From the NCBI GenBank assembly GCA_947568835.1, contig OX387603.1, forward strand, positions 5,244,701 through 5,308,700: a stretch of DNA of 64,000 nucleotides, written 5' to 3'. The DNA comes from Protonemura montana. Its lineage: Eukaryota > Arthropoda > Insecta > Plecoptera > Nemouridae. Each line of letters opens with the position of its first letter. Position 1 is the first letter of the stretch. Made by a program: the position numbers and the translations under genes. The notes beneath the pieces are model-generated. The model did not search any database, was not told where the DNA came from, and saw only the letters and a program-made list of their open reading frames with translations. Positions 12,401 through 22,673 of this stretch are shown piece after piece.

Positions 12401-15112
12401 GGAAAGGTGAGTGACTTGGATCGGCGGTATACGATGTCGGGTGTAACGGTTGCCGGGACCTTGAGCCGTGTTGGTCAGTTTTCTTTTAATGGGAATTATA
12501 ATACATTACTGAGACTGCTCCAATCTGATTTCATCATTGTCTTATCAATAAAATCGTGGTACTTTTTAGAAAGTCTACAATTGATAAAATCATTTTTTGC
12601 TAATCATTTTTTTTGTAGTTCATCTGGTGCATCAGATCTTGCACAATTTCTGTGAAGCTGGTGGCAAGTGCTAGAGGGACAAATTGTGCAACTCATCGAA
12701 GAAGAAAATTGGTGCCACATTACGCACTTGTTGAGAAATGTCTAGAATTTCCGAGACTTAAAGTTTTGGTCTGTTACCTTTGCCATTGTTAGAGAAGTTA
12801 TTATCTCATGTTATGTTATCATGTTCGTATAATCCATGATATTGTGATGATATATTTTCAATAACACAAAGGCGATGTTAAAATTTTAGAAATTTCTCGA
12901 CAAGTGCACCACGTGAAGCCAATTTTCTTCTCCATTAAGTTGCGCTCTCCCTCTTTTTCATCCTTAACCATAACAAATATTCAGCCTCTTGTCTCTCTAT
13001 TCACAATATATAAGTGATCTGGCTATTTTGACCCTCTGCAAGCAATACAACAGATTTGGCCAACAATTCTCAAGCTATGTGTGAAAGCGCTGGCCTACGT
13101 TGAGAGAGTGAAATGTTCCACATGGGCTAACGACCGGCTTGCTGTTGTCCCCGGCAGGTACTGGCCTACATGGTGATCGGAGCACTGCTTGCGATGGGTC
13201 TGCATCCAGTGGCCGGACACTTCATCTCCGAGCACTACATGTTCCGCAAGGGTTACGAGACGTACTCGTATTACGGCTGCTTGAACGCCATCACGTTCAA
13301 CGTCGGCTATCACAACGAGCACCACGACTTTCCGTTCGTGCCCGGCTCCCGGCTGCCCGAGGTGCGGAGATTGAGGACAGATGTTGATGTGGGGTGGGGT
13401 GCATCGCAGTGTTTTCTGACGTCAATGACTTGAACTGAGAGTACACGGCCAAGGACACATAAGACAATATTTCCAGGCTTGGATAAAAAATGTAAAGAAT
13501 CAGATTTGTAGGGTTCATGAAGATTACTTCGTTACTTGCAGTTATTTCTTAACCAGACATTTTAAAACTGTACTTTGGTGAAATTGATGGGGAAAAAAAC
13601 CTTCCCTTTGGGGGTTTACTTCTAATTCATTCCTTCACTTACTGGTAGTAGGCAAGAGTTGAAATGTTTTTATTTTATGCATTCCGTTTTTACTTTTCTC
13701 TAGGCAGTAACATACCCATTATAATTTGTTTTGCAAGACCATATCAATTCCTAAAACTAGTTCAGCAACAACAATTTTATTTTATAATTAGCAGTGCACC
13801 TGCTGCGCACGCAGCTGCCGTGAGTTTTGTGTGTGATGTAAAATGTAAAATTTAGGAGATGTAAAATGATTTCAGTGATTTCTGTACCACCAAAAAAATT
13901 CTAATTTACATCTCCTATACTGTTACATTTGGACCCGGTTTTGCTTGCTTTAAGATTACGACTCCTACGTCCAGGTTCAAACTCAGGTTCAAGAAGGTCA
14001 CCCCATGCGCTCGCAGCTGCCACAAGAGTAGCGATTGTTAAGAGTGACCTGAGTGTTTTGGTCTGGGGATTTAGCACTTATTTCCTCCATTCGATTCCAC
14101 CTTTAATTTTGTATAGGAATGAACCACGTGGAAAAATAGAAATAATCTCAACCAGTTCAACAGCAACAATTTTGTTTTATTATAAACTTCACCTGGAGTC
14201 AGGAAAGTGGTTATAAGATGCTATGCAAAAGGTTCAACGGCCTGAAATTTTTGCCAAGCAACGGATTACTACTCTTGTTTACACGTTGCTTTTGTGCAGG
14301 TTCGACGCATTGCAGCAGAGTTCTACGATACGCTGCCTCAGCACAATAGTTGGACCGCCGTGCTATGGGACTTTGTCACCGACCCCGACATTGGTAAGTG
14401 CCATCACTGATCACGAGCATGACCATCTAGCTTCGATCTATCCTGCGGTCTCTCTGACCAAGCCCCAATCTGATCCCGTTGATTCAGTTGTCAAGTGATG
14501 TCGGCAGGTATCTGCAGGTGTGTAATTGATCTATACAGCCTGCGTGAGTGCTATGAGCATGTTGGAACACTGGCAATCGAAATCCGAATCAAGGTGGTAG
14601 TAACTAATTGGTATCCTGAAGAGAAGTATTATGCTGCAGTTTTAAAACTTGTCTAGTCTGAATCCTTTAGTGTGATGCAGCACTTTCTTTGGTTTATGGC
14701 TGTTGTCAAATAATAAATCATGTCTGCAAGATGGTCTTTGTTTGGCCTGGTAATTACTTTCTCAAAAACTTTACAGCCTCAGTACATGCAGTGTATGCAG
14801 AACAGATATTCTCCATCTTTTTAATTTTGGATTTTATATGCTATTATTTATTTTTTATTTGGATGTTATTTGGATGCCATGGCTGTCCATTTGCTGGTGT
14901 TTTACAATCAAACATAAGTTTCCGGTTGAAAATATAGCCACGTTAACAAAACGCTCCGATGTTCTTTTCCAGGGCCTTACGCGCGAATCCGGAGGAAGCG
15001 CGTTGGGCTGGACGGAAAGGGCGGCTTCGTCCCGAAGGAAGAGGGACTGCACGCGATGAGCGAAGGCGCTGATATTTGTCTCGCGAGTCAACCGGGAATC
15101 TCAGACAGCTGA
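6349..15112 (+). CDS. DEGS1: Sphingolipid delta(4)-desaturase DES1, seven coding exons
   Basis: Integral ER-membrane enzyme that introduces the 4,5-trans double bond into dihydroceramide to make ceramide, the last step of de novo ceramide synthesis. Coding exons 6349-6430, 9234-9410, 11211-11350, 12188-12406, 13158-13361, 14300-14393 and 14973-15112 join in frame (intron phases 1,1,0,0,0,1) to 351 residues. The start [12 protein letters not shown] has Gly2, the family's N-myristoylation site. The di-iron histidine boxes are HEIAH (89-93), HLEHH (128-132) and HNEHH (258-262), at nearly the same numbers as in the human enzyme. Hydrophobic segments lie near 41-61, 66-86 and 185-225. Human DEGS1 has 323 residues; this protein has a tail about 28 residues longer, ending in GISDS. 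Wording such as [10 protein letters not shown] and [12 protein letters not shown] is arthropod-like. AATAAA candidates lie near 16016-16026. Confidence 0.95.
6431..7391 (+). other. DEGS1 intron 1, 5' part
   Basis: The intron sequence is AT-rich. No internal exon is seen before the transposon at 7392. An open frame of about 100 codons (6553-6852) has no family features. Confidence 0.5.
7392..8344. mobile_element. Non-autonomous pogo/Tc1-mariner-like DNA transposon in DEGS1 intron 1
   Basis: The ends are inverted repeats matching at 18 of 19 bases: GTAGGGGAGGAGAGGTCTA (7392-7410) against the complement of 8326-8344. If the inner GGGGAGGAG is the true tip, the bases TA flank both ends, as in Tc1/mariner target sites. 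The word GAGACAACT or its complement recurs inside the ends (near 7428, 8100, 8123 and 8318), like subterminal transposase-binding repeats. The interior encodes a short helix-turn-helix remnant (7915-8064). At 953 bp it is far too short for an intact transposase gene, so it is internally deleted. Confidence 0.7.
7915..8064 (+). pseudogene. Transposase HTH remnant, pogo-like
   Basis: A 49-codon open stretch ends at TAA 8062-8064 and contains [20 protein letters not shown]. This resembles the psq/CENP-B-type helix-turn-helix of pogo-like transposases, with the pattern VAK-x-F-x-IN-x-x-T-x-x-R. It lies within the TIR-bounded element, so both observations support each other. No catalytic DDD core is present. 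The bases before 7981 (TTGTGTTGCAG) could also be a splice acceptor. Confidence 0.5.
8345..9233 (+). other. DEGS1 intron 1, 3' part
   Basis: AT-rich intron sequence. A small direct repeat of AAGCCTATCAT words occurs near 8620 and 8720. The acceptor CCTTTCCTTCCAG ends at 9233. Confidence 0.5.
9234..9410 (+). CDS. DEGS1: DEGS1 exon 2
   Basis: Residues 28-86, covering the conserved [10 protein letters not shown] segment and the first two hydrophobic stretches. Acceptor TTCCTTCCAG, donor G|GTGAGT. Confidence 0.95.
9411..11210 (+). other. DEGS1 intron 2
   Basis: 1.8 kb without recognisable exon or repeat apart from a G run near 10588. Acceptor TTGTGTTTTCAG. Confidence 0.5.
11211..11350 (+). CDS. 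DEGS1: DEGS1 exon 3, histidine boxes 1 and 2
   Basis: Residues 87-133. It contains HEIAHN and, at its end, YHLEHHR: two of the three iron-ligating histidine boxes. Donor C|GTAAGT. Confidence 0.96.
11561..11975 (+). mobile_element. 5S-derived SINE in DEGS1 intron 3, diverged
   Basis: The head begins ACGGTTCGGC at 11561, followed by a diverged 5S control region, the CTCGACAGCATGGATTTGTG core (about 11731-11750), a TCATCATCATCC stretch (11880-11890) and the tail TGCGTCGTTAAAC (about 11957-11969). It is on the same strand as the host gene. A short fragment complementary to the SINE body (AACAGCACCAAGGG) follows at about 11999-12012. No target duplication was found. Confidence 0.8.
12188..12406 (+). 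CDS. DEGS1: DEGS1 exon 4
   Basis: Residues 134-206, from [19 protein letters not shown] through the [10 protein letters not shown] membrane stretch to YHYLGGK. The acceptor is TGGTTTTCAG and the donor G|GTGAGT. The phase-0 join to exon 5 gives GGK-VLAYM. Confidence 0.95.
12672..12956. mobile_element. Fold-back (MITE-like) element in DEGS1 intron 4
   Basis: The two halves are reverse complements with scattered mismatches. The left arm GAAGAAAATTGG (12701-12712) and GCACTTGTTGAGAAAT (about 12724-12739) match the complement of the right arm, which holds TCTCGACAAGTGC (about 12895-12907) and CCAATTTTCTTC (about 12919-12930). Similarity reaches outward to AGAGGGA/TCCCTC. The centre (12817-12841) is itself palindromic, with TATCATG / CATGATA. 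There is no coding potential and no certain target duplication. Confidence 0.6.
13158..13361 (+). CDS. DEGS1: DEGS1 exon 5, histidine box 3
   Basis: Residues 207-274, including [16 protein letters not shown] and [10 protein letters not shown], the third histidine box. The acceptor is TCCCCGGCAG. The donor GAG|GTGCGG is weak, and the next bases would still read VRRLR, similar to the start of exon 6. Confidence 0.95.
13842..13933. repeat. Small inverted repeat in DEGS1 intron 5
   Basis: TAGGAGATGTAAA (13853-13865) is exactly complementary to TTTACATCTCCTA (13905-13917). Weaker pairing extends outward to AAATGTAA / TTACATTT. A nearby degenerate direct repeat (AGTTCAGCAACAACAATTTT near 13760 and a relative near 14153) suggests an old repeat element. 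Confidence 0.4.
14300..14393 (+). CDS. DEGS1: DEGS1 exon 6
   Basis: Residues 275-305, [18 protein letters not shown] onward to DPDI. Acceptor TTTTGTGCAG, donor G|GTAAGT. Confidence 0.94.
14973..15112 (+). CDS. DEGS1: DEGS1 exon 7, terminal coding exon
   Basis: Residues 306-351. It begins [10 protein letters not shown], the conserved basic end of animal DES1. It then continues about 28 residues beyond the usual C-terminus to TGA at 15110-15112. The acceptor is TTCTTTTCCAG. The extension is Gly/Glu/Ser-rich with no known motif. Confidence 0.88.
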
Positions 15113-18100
15113 GCGAGCGACCACTGCACACCAATCCGCTTTGACTCACGTGGATAGCGGACTTTGTAGCCAGCGACAACCCATTATGCTTGTGCAAGAC
15201 CGGCTCAACACTAATCCTATTATCCCCGAAGTTAGGTTGTCTTCGAGTCGGTTACCTCTCGGCTGCAGTCTCGTCATGCTGGCGGAGCTAGTCGGCTGTC
15301 CTCGTCGGTGTTCCGAGATTGGTGAAACTGCTTTTTTTCGGCCGCCTCTATTTTCGTATTAAGGGTACCTGATTGTGTATTTTATTAGCTTTATTGTTTT
15401 TTGTTGGCGTCGTCTCTGGGCCCATAATTTGTGTAAATTTTTGTGGTGTATTAAGAATGTTTTGATGGACAATCGTTGGTTTTGGATTGCAAGGAATTTG
15501 AAAAAGCAAGGAATTATCAAAAACAGATGGAATTTTTTTTGCAGCTGTGGTAATTCGAATGACTTCTGGCACATTTCGTATACATTTTACGCAAGGAAAA
15601 ATGGTATAAAAAAGCATTTTTCAAATTAGATGAGACTTCCCCACCGCTGGTCCATGCCCCCTGTCTCTTTAATATCCCTGGTGTTGTAGCCTGATTCATG
15701 TGAGTGTTGTTATTGCATTACCTCCAGAGCGCCTGGTCTCGAAAGAGTCTTGTCCTACGTACAGATAGTTCCTATTTCCCATTTAAGATGGCCCATTTTT
15801 AGACGACATCCTAACGAGACCCGTTCGAGGCTAGGCTCTCGTTGAAGGTTAAGTGTTCAACAAATATGTTTGCTGGGAAAAGTTTCAAATTTATATAGAT
15901 CTAGATGAAATCTTGTTTAAATTGCAAACACTTGCAAAGCGTGGAGTATTTTTTTATTATGAACACTAAGATCAATGCTATTATGATCAATTTTTGAGAC
16001 GGTTATAGTCTTCATAATAAAATAAAATCTATAGATCTTGTTATTAGAGTGTGTAACGGAACTAAAAGTCTGTTGCCAAAATTAATGGCGTTGGTTGCCC
16101 ATAATATGGAAATGGTTCGGTGAATTGTTAATTCAATGAGTATTTGTACCCTGGATCAAGAATCCAACACCTGACAGATGCTAGAACTCTATTTTCATAA
16201 TTGAAGAGAAGTTATAAAAGAGCTCTGCTTTCAGAGTCAAGGTTTAGATACTCGCAATATGCTTCTGCGTATGTGACTGATAAGACATTACGGAGGGAAG
16301 AATTTTTGGGGGCACTCTTTGCAATTAATATCTCTGCTATTGAACAAACCAAAAGCTGTTAGTAGTTGACGGAGTATTAATTTCTCAAAGTGCTGGGGGT
16401 TTGTCTGACTAAATTACTAAAATTTTCTATGGTTTGGAATAATCGTGGTTGAAATATAAGTCATGGCAAAGGCACTAGTTCACAGTTCATTGCTACAGGT
16501 TTCACTGTGTTCTCAGTTAGTGATGGAAGCTTAAAATCAAATTGATGCTATCAAAATATTATTTTCTCTTCTCTCAATCGCTATTTGATTCGATTGTGTG
16601 GGATGATTAAACGAGTATTATGTAATTAAATAAGAACGACCAAGTGGTTCGATGTTGTAAAGAGAGCGGCTTTAGTCTGTTACGATTGCTCCGTCACAGT
16701 TTTCATTGCAAATCAATTGCAAAACCACACCACAATTTCAAATCCGATAGCTGTACCTGTTGGTGTGAACTTATTGGGATAAGAGTTCCAGAACAGACCA
16801 AAATTGATGAATAAACAAATAATCCGCAGTTGTTGAAAAATGGAGATAGGATAAAGAAGGCGTTGACATTGGTTAAAGTTTAAAAAATCTCACCGATTAT
16901 TTCATACATGAGGCTACCATAAGCTAGCCAAACCTTTTTGTGATTGCTTTTTAGTCTGCTAGTTCTCTTTGAAACAAAAATTCCCTACGCCCTCTGGTCT
17001 GCTGGAATTATCATTTTCCACAGGGCTTTGAGTAATTTTTGGTCTTGCACAGGTTTGAATTTGAACTTGTTGCATCTTTAGAGGCTAGGTAGTGAATGGT
17101 GTTTTTTCACGTTTGTGTCACATTTGCCAAAAAATAAAATTCCAGGAAGCAATGGGGTACAACGACCATTTCCCAGTGAAAATAGGTGAAAGGTTAGGTA
17201 CTCCTATTCTCTGAGAATATTATTCTACTGAATTGTTCTCGTGCAAGTATCAAAATAGTATTATTTGTAAATAACTGATATGCATTCGAGTAGCTGACGC
17301 TTCTTAACAAGCCATATTTTGAAAACTATATTTAACGAGAGATTTTATTAACTTTCCGTTAAATAAAATGTTTAACAAAATATATTTCTGAACCAATATA
17401 TTCCCAGTTAATAGCTCTGCTTCAGATAACCTTTTTAAAAGGCAATAGGAGACCTCACGTCAAATCAGCTGAGCTCTACGCACATTCCCCAGGCCAACCA
17501 CTACCAATTTAGTCAACAAAAAGGAATTTTAGTGTTCATAACTGTACCATTAGCAATTTCCTTTCTCAAAAGAAACCTGTATAGTTATGACACAGGTCAG
17601 TGTTTCAACACCTTGACGTAATTATCCGAGAAAAAGGTCCCGTGCCTATTGAACGAGTTAACGTTAAAGGGAATCGAAGAGATGAGAGAACCTTCCTTTG
17701 AAAAAAGCTCGAAAGCCAGGTATTTCAGGGCTGCGCCAAAATGTCAAATATTTTGTCCAGTTATTTTGTCCAGACAAAATCGGCCGTTAATCTCTGCATG
17801 AGGGTAGCGAGCTAAGTGGAGACTCTTTGGCTCAGCAAATTTGACATCATGTGTGTTTTCATTTTTGTGTTTCTTCTCCCTCACGCCACAAACCAAACAG
17901 TTTGATTGATTTGAATGCCATTTTCAGAATACCTTTAAAATCTCTGAACTTGAGTCTGACAAGTCTTTGAAATGAATTAGCCGGATAGTTTTTTTGTTGT
18001 TTATTATTAGATTTTTTTGCAAAATTTTAAAACCTAATCAATGCCAAAACATTTGACAAAACTAAATGAAATTATGAAAATATATGTAGATACAAAAACT

Positions 18101-20925
18101 AGGTGACTCGTCACACTATTGGCAACAGATCGACGCATTTCAAAATCAAAAATATTATTTCGTGTTATAGTTACACGCGTTGTGAAAGAGTCTGTTCAAG
18201 ACATATTTTCAGCAGCCGAGGATCCCAAATTTCTTCAATCTGTTCACGCTACCAAACTGCACATAAAAAAATACTCGATCCAACCATTTTGAAAAACCTT
18301 CCTTATTAGTTGAATCCAGTTTTTATATATTATATAGTATGTACTTTAGTATATAGTGTATTTATATTTTTAAAATGGGTTTTTCCAAAATGTGCACTAA
18401 AAGATAATTTTTTAGTAGCTAAAACAGTTTTTATCACGCCTAATTAAGGAATAAAAAATAGGACTTTGTTTCCTGGATTCCCCAGAAAAATAGGGTGGAG
18501 AACATACAACCCCCTTAAATTAAAGCCCGACTGTAGGCCTGCAAATATTTTTACCTTTGAAAGTGAGTTTTCAATATCGTTAGTTTTGACCAGCTAGTTA
18601 GCAGATCTGTCTCCAAAACGTGTTAGTTATAAGAGAGAACTGTTTAAAGATCCCCTGGAAATTTCAATGCCATACACACATTGAAGTCATCGTTTGCGTT
18701 TCTAAAAATAGCCTAAATTTATCGTACAAAGCTTTTGTAATTGTCAAGGCAAAGTCCCCTTTACTGCCGAGATATGTCCTACTAAGTTGCTAGAGCAACT
18801 GATCGATGACAGCACTAGTACCCCTAGTCGTTTCAAACAATGCGGAGAGTAGCAGCGTAGCTGGTTTTGGTCACTGGGCTTCTTGGTCCTGTCTGTTGGG
18901 TTTTCAACGACGAGGGTGGTTCGTGTTTCACCCGCTCAGATGACGCTAGTCGCCAAGTCGTCAACTCTCACCAGGATTCAACGACTGTGCCAAAATAAGA
19001 GATGATACATTATCAATTTTAATAACGGGTTGAGTATCTAAAATCCTCCAATCTTTGGCGTAATCTCCTCGTCTCGTAATTTTTTAGCCGTATCGAGACC
19101 GAAATGAACGTGTAGCATCAAAGATAGCTCTTGAAGTTTGTTAGAGTGCATGTCTCTTCAACGACTAGAAAGGCAGTAACATCATTGTCGTAGTTGGTCG
19201 AGGCATTTCCAGTACGGTTTTATGGGACTGCCTTGTTTGACGTTCCTCTTGCGCAGCTGTGATGGAGCCAAAGACCAGATACACTCCTCCTGGATAAACA
19301 ATTGTGAATAATTGTGTGCTCATACGTTCCATGACCGAAAGGACTCTTTTTTGCATAACTGGGCAAACTGACCAAAATATGTAAATGCTTCAACTTCAAT
19401 TGTCCTTGCAGCACGCGAGTGCGGAAGTATCGTTAAATACGATCCTCCTCCTCCCCCTTCTTCCCTTTTGTCAGAGGTATATAAATCCACAAAATGCATC
19501 ATTTTCTAACCAAGATACACGCCATTTTCATCATTTTAATTCACAAGCAAGTTAATGGCAGATCGAATTTCATGCTTTCATAAAAAACATTTTCCATCTC
19601 TTTTTCTTGAACCTCGCCAGCCAATCACGATTAACCAGCCTGGAAAACTGGCTCGTCTCTCATTTCCCAGCAAGTGCCCGGGAAACTCTGGTGGTGATGG
19701 GGGGGGGGGGGGGGGGACCTGCGACGTTGAGGCAGGGGGTGGCAGGGGCTTGTTGATGCCAATCAATCATTGCCCCTTATCTCTAGCGCTGAAGTAAGCG
19801 CGCCATCGATCTCCCAGGGCAGCCAATCAGGGTGGAGAAAGGGCTGCGAGGACGCTCGCTTCGCCACTTGGCGCCCTCAAATAGACCTCCACGGGAGCCG
19901 AACTCTTTGACGGAACCGAAAAGTATGAAGTTTACAACAAGCTTGAATCTACTATTTCGAGGATTGGATCCGTATCATTGTCAATCCGTCTTGATTTGCG
20001 TACGGCCACGTCAATTCACGGATTGGCCGTCGAACACGATAATGCAACGAATCAAATCCATATATGGTAGTTGATTGATGTAATTACGTACCTATATCCT
20101 TATCTATATTATATATACTACCGTGTCATTTTGTAATCAGCAGCACATTTTACAACACCGCAGAAAGGCCTCAAAAAGTGTCCGAAAAGTTTCGATGTTA
20201 TGGATAGTTATTTTTCAAGTGACTTTATTTTCAGGTTTAATACATACACGTATAATACGTAATTTCAACGCTCAGTTTCATCTCTTTTGGGCGGAATATT
20301 TTGGCTAAATACGTCATTGTAATCCATCTTAAGATAATGAGAACAGTTATCAGCTGGTTTTATAGTTCCAGGGCAGATACGTCTGTAAGGACCCTATTTT
20401 AAAGTACCATGTCCATGTTGTAGAGGCCATCGTTTGTCTTAATAGCTTTTTTTCCTCGTTTAACACAGTGATCAACTCTCTCTCTCACACATGGTTACCA
20501 AGCGACAATGTACTTTTAATATCTCCGAAGTCCTGTACAATAAAAATTCTAATTTATTCAATTCACCGAGCAAAGAGTAACATCAGCTTGCATCAATTGG
20601 AGCTATGCGATTAAAATGACCGCCTATTGATTGATTGATAATTATAATCTGTTTCCTGTGTGTGCTTGGTAAGTTCCACCTGTGCCGGGAACAGCACCAG
20701 TGTGTGCCGATCTGATAGCCCGAGCGCGAGGTTTCCCGTGTAGACGACGCGATTTGCATACCAACGATGAGTCGCGGGACAGCAGCTGCTGTTGACGGTG
20801 AGCTTCGAATGGGTACACCTTGCACCTTTGGCCGCGGTAAGGTATTCTTACCAAACGGTGGATCTTTAAGGGAGTTGGTTTTTAGTGTTTTATGAGTGCG
20901 CCGTTTAGGCAAGGATTCTCATAGA
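15113..20925. other. Long gene-poor stretch after DEGS1
   Basis: The first 0.9 kb is probably the DEGS1 3' UTR, with overlapping AATAAA words at 16016-16026. The rest has no gene I can support. A TATA-like TATATAAA is at 19488-19495, and an 18-base G run (19699-19716) interrupts the small open frame that follows. AT-rich sequence occurs near 18320-18370 and 20055-20120. Confidence 0.4.
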
Positions 20926-21326
20926 TTGATAAATTGATATGTGGGGTTTAACGACGCATAGTTTTGACATCTGGCCATGCGGCACTGGTCTTAAAGCGTC
21001 AGTGAATGAGTGGATGATTATGAGGATGATGATGAACCTAACCTAGCCTAGAAGGGAGGAGGGGAAACCCGGTGCCGGCACGTGGCCTACTCCTGTAGAA
21101 GATCACCAAGGGGGCCACCGGCTTATCGTCCCTTCCGAAGGACGGTACAACGCGAAGAACAGGATTCCTCCACAAATTCATGCTGTCGAGAGGTTGATAA
21201 GAAAGGGGAGTGAAGTTGCTGTACTAACTTTCATTCCTCCAACCTCTCTCCCGAACAGAACTGGTCATGTGTATGATGGTCACACACACATCCAATACCT
21301 GACTCAGCGCAGTGTTGCTTAACTTC
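20926..21326 (-). mobile_element. 5S-derived SINE, 5'-truncated, with 13-bp TSD
   Basis: The minus-strand copy begins inside the 5S head (CGAAGTTAAGCAACACTGCG at the 21326 end), so the first part of the head is missing. It runs through the body and the TTTTGACATCTGGCCATGCGG region near 20961-20985 to a short AT tail. GGATTCTCATAGA flanks it exactly at 20913-20925 and 21327-21339. A perfect duplication around a 5'-truncated copy shows that the truncation happened during insertion, not later. Confidence 0.88.
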
Positions 21327-21339
21327 GGATTCTCATAGA

Positions 21340-22493
21340 GTCCTGACCAGTATATATATATTTTGGAATCCTTGCCCTTGTAAATAAAATAAAATAAACT
21401 CATAAATCGAGGGCCAGTCACACGAATGTTGTTATTGGGTCCCTTAATGGCGTTTACCAAAGCACTGAATACAGAATTAAAATTTAAAATGTGCTGTTCC
21501 CATGTCTTGAAGTTGCAATTAAATTAATTCTCAATGACCAGGGCACAAGTACGGAAAAAAAATTCCGATGCCATGCACGCAATTGCAACAATTATTTTCA
21601 ATTACAATTTTTATTGTACACATTTAACTTTGTCACTTCAATCTGGTTAACACTTTTTTAAAACCTCGTTACCACTGGCTATTTTCTTCTTTAATGCCTG
21701 AAGAATGCCTTAAAGTTAGTAAAAAAAAACAGAATTTTGCCTGATGTATTTTTATGAAATAAGATCTGTATAGCTGTTATCGATACGCCAACTGAGAAAA
21801 TGTTATCTTAGAAGATCGATTCTTCAATAGTTGGCAGCTCAACAAGATGCGTTGCGAATTGCAGTGCCCAAAGGGTTCGGTACCATCTTAAGCTGCCGAG
21901 ACTGTAGGTATTGGTAAACTTATTTGCCACCCATTGTCCGAGGAAGGTTTAGAACAATTTGACGAGTAAATAAGCCGGTTTCGGGGGGGTCCAAATCTCT
22001 TACAATCACACGACCGTCGAGTAACGGTTGGGGAAGGAGGGGCGATGCAAATCGGCCAATCAGAGTGTGGAGATTATTCGCGCGTGGGCGATGGGAGAGA
22101 GACAATCTCGTTATCGCGAGATTGCAGCAGATTCGCGTTTCGCCGACCTCCCCCACCCCATCCCCTTCAAGCGATCGACTACAGCGACCCCCGGGTGAGA
22201 GGAAAACTGGGTAGGGAGGACAAGGGGATGAAAATCCTGTCGCTATGATGAGCGAGCGTTGAGGTGGGGAAATGCAAGGCACCACGTGACTTTTTCGCCA
22301 ATCGTAGCAAAACCCGATGATTCACGAATCACAAAACTGCCGAGTGCCAACTCGCTGGATGAGTCATGAAGGCATGTACCACAAGCCGCCCTGTCTCGTA
22401 GCACCCTGCCACTCTTGGGTGTACCAATCGGCATTCTAAGATGTTATGATATCTCAAATAAGTCAGTCTTTCGAGGTGAAAATCAAACTGTTG
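21340..22493. other. Intergenic, no gene seen
   Basis: Mixed AT-rich and, from about 21990 to 22230, C/G-rich sequence. No recognisable gene or repeat family. Confidence 0.35.
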
Positions 22494-22673
22494 GTTTTTA
22501 GAAAAACTATTTGAACTGGGTTTTGAATGCTAAGTAAAGGGCTACTAAATTTAGTAGATTATATATCTGAAGAATGAATTTTATTTAGTAGATTTAGTAA
22601 ATTTAGTAGATTTTAAATTTAGTAGCCCTTTACTTAGCATTCAAAACCCAGTTCAAATAGTTTTTCTAAAAAC
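22494..22673. mobile_element. Palindromic MITE with perfect 60-bp arms
   Basis: Bases 22494-22553 are the exact reverse complement of 22614-22673 (arms begin GTTTTTAGAAAAACTATTTG). They are separated by 60 bases of AT-rich sequence built from TTTAGTAGA words. Perfect arms imply a recent insertion or arm homogenisation. A diverged single arm of the same family occurs at 28133-28175, so this is a dispersed family. No open frame. The target duplication is uncertain (perhaps TTG). Confidence 0.75.

Noticed and set aside
19555-19797. 80-codon frame after a TATA-like box
   Set aside because: It runs through an 18-base G tract giving a polyglycine stretch, overlaps an equally long minus-strand frame and has no family features.
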